This document shows positions 63,727 to 64,000 of a stretch of 64,000 bases of DNA, piece by piece (position 1 is the stretch's first letter; every line of letters starts with the position of its first letter). Below the pieces are notes generated by a model. The model ran no database searches. It saw only the letters and a list, made by a program, of their open reading frames with translations, and had not been told where the DNA came from. A program made the translations under genes and the position numbers. Origin of the DNA: Galdieria partita (Eukaryota; Rhodophyta; Bangiophyceae; Galdieriales; Galdieriaceae); the NCBI GenBank assembly GCA_025991245.1, contig BQMJ01000023.1, positions 87,001 to 151,000 on the forward strand, given 5' to 3'.

Positions 63727-64000
63727 TCAAAGTTTTTGCATTTGCTCATTATTTTTTACGCCACTCTTTGGCTGTTTCAAAAATTCTTTTCGTTGACGAA
63801 TTTTTTCTCGAACATCCTCTGCAGCATTAAGAGACAACAGCCACGGCAAAATATTCAACAACTCATTATCACTCATATCATCAACAAAGGATTCAATAGG
63901 AATGGCATTATCAATATTATACACATAAGCTGCTGGTGAATTATCTACAATAATGGTCTTCGCAAGATCCCGACCTAAACTAGACAACTTCTTTACATAA
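63727..64000 (-). CDS. SCP/CTD-like phosphatase, C-terminal part (runs off window)
   Basis: The 3' end of a gene that continues beyond base 64000. The visible 91 residues read [20 protein letters not shown] then [36 protein letters not shown] and [11 protein letters not shown]. This is the end of the FCP1/SCP/Dullard haloacid-dehalogenase phosphatase domain, including the conserved VDN that helps bind magnesium. The catalytic DxDxT would lie outside the window. Candidates are small CTD phosphatases or the mitochondrial TIM50; the NAIPI wording fits both. It ends tail-to-tail with the preceding gene, 66 bases apart. Confidence 0.82.
   Translation of the reverse strand, partial: YVKKLSSLGRDLAKTIIVDNSPAAYVYNIDNAIPIESFVDDMSDNELLNILPWLLSLNAAEDVREKIRQRKEFLKQPKSGVKNNEQMQKL

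Overview
This is a dense, intron-bearing nuclear chromosome segment of a eukaryote. I judge it to be from a cyanidiophyte red alga of the Galdieria type. The basis is the AT-rich composition, genes packed about 15-250 bases apart on alternating strands, and about 60 introns I could place by frame, all 36-68 bases long apart from one doubtful case. Plastid-type proteins (a lumenal FKBP with a twin-arginine signal, a DUF2103 protein, a UVR/ApaG protein, a CdsA-type CDP-diacylglycerol synthase) sit beside an ordinary eukaryotic core. The species is an inference; no marker RNA gene is present. I saw no tRNA, rRNA, transposon, retroelement, virus-like element or CRISPR array.

Layout. 1-13.5 kb: a DUF2103 protein, an unrecognised membrane-anchored protein, guanylate kinase, NEMF/Rqc2, an enoyl reductase-like MDR protein, a TPX2 homologue and two or three small proteins. 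14-24 kb: CCT4 chaperonin, a large tandem PHD-ePHD chromatin reader, a MAP kinase with an unusual TQY activation loop and a PP2A B56 subunit. 24-35 kb: a UVR/ApaG protein, ARF GTPase, a plastid-like repeat protein, ceramide synthase, a proline-rich protein, a DenD-like SDR dehydrogenase, a small membrane protein, DNA polymerase eta and a PRXL2-type redoxin. 35-45 kb: farnesyl diphosphate synthase, an unrecognised type II membrane protein, a VPS37-like ESCRT-I subunit, a probable plastid protein, coatomer zeta, proteasome chaperone PSMD9 and splicing factor BUD13. 45-54 kb: eIF4G, a lipid-anchored small protein, a YIPF membrane protein, MAF1 and proteasome beta subunit PSMB4. 54-64 kb: a two-domain glycosyltransferase-like protein, an OTU deubiquitinase, CDP-diacylglycerol synthase, DNA primase small subunit, the FKBP, an unrecognised repeat-bearing membrane glycoprotein and the end of an SCP-like phosphatase.

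The genes are housekeeping functions with no operon logic, although several divergent pairs must share promoters (54397/54413, 30461/30517, 8486/8598). I found no dedicated novel system. The points most worth following are the TQY MAP kinase, the repeat-bearing membrane glycoprotein, two GC-AG introns in one small gene, an initiation codon alone on its exon, the tandem PHD-ePHD protein, and several small multi-exon candidates in stretches that look empty. All exon joins were worked out by eye from frame, splice dinucleotides and protein similarity recalled from family knowledge.
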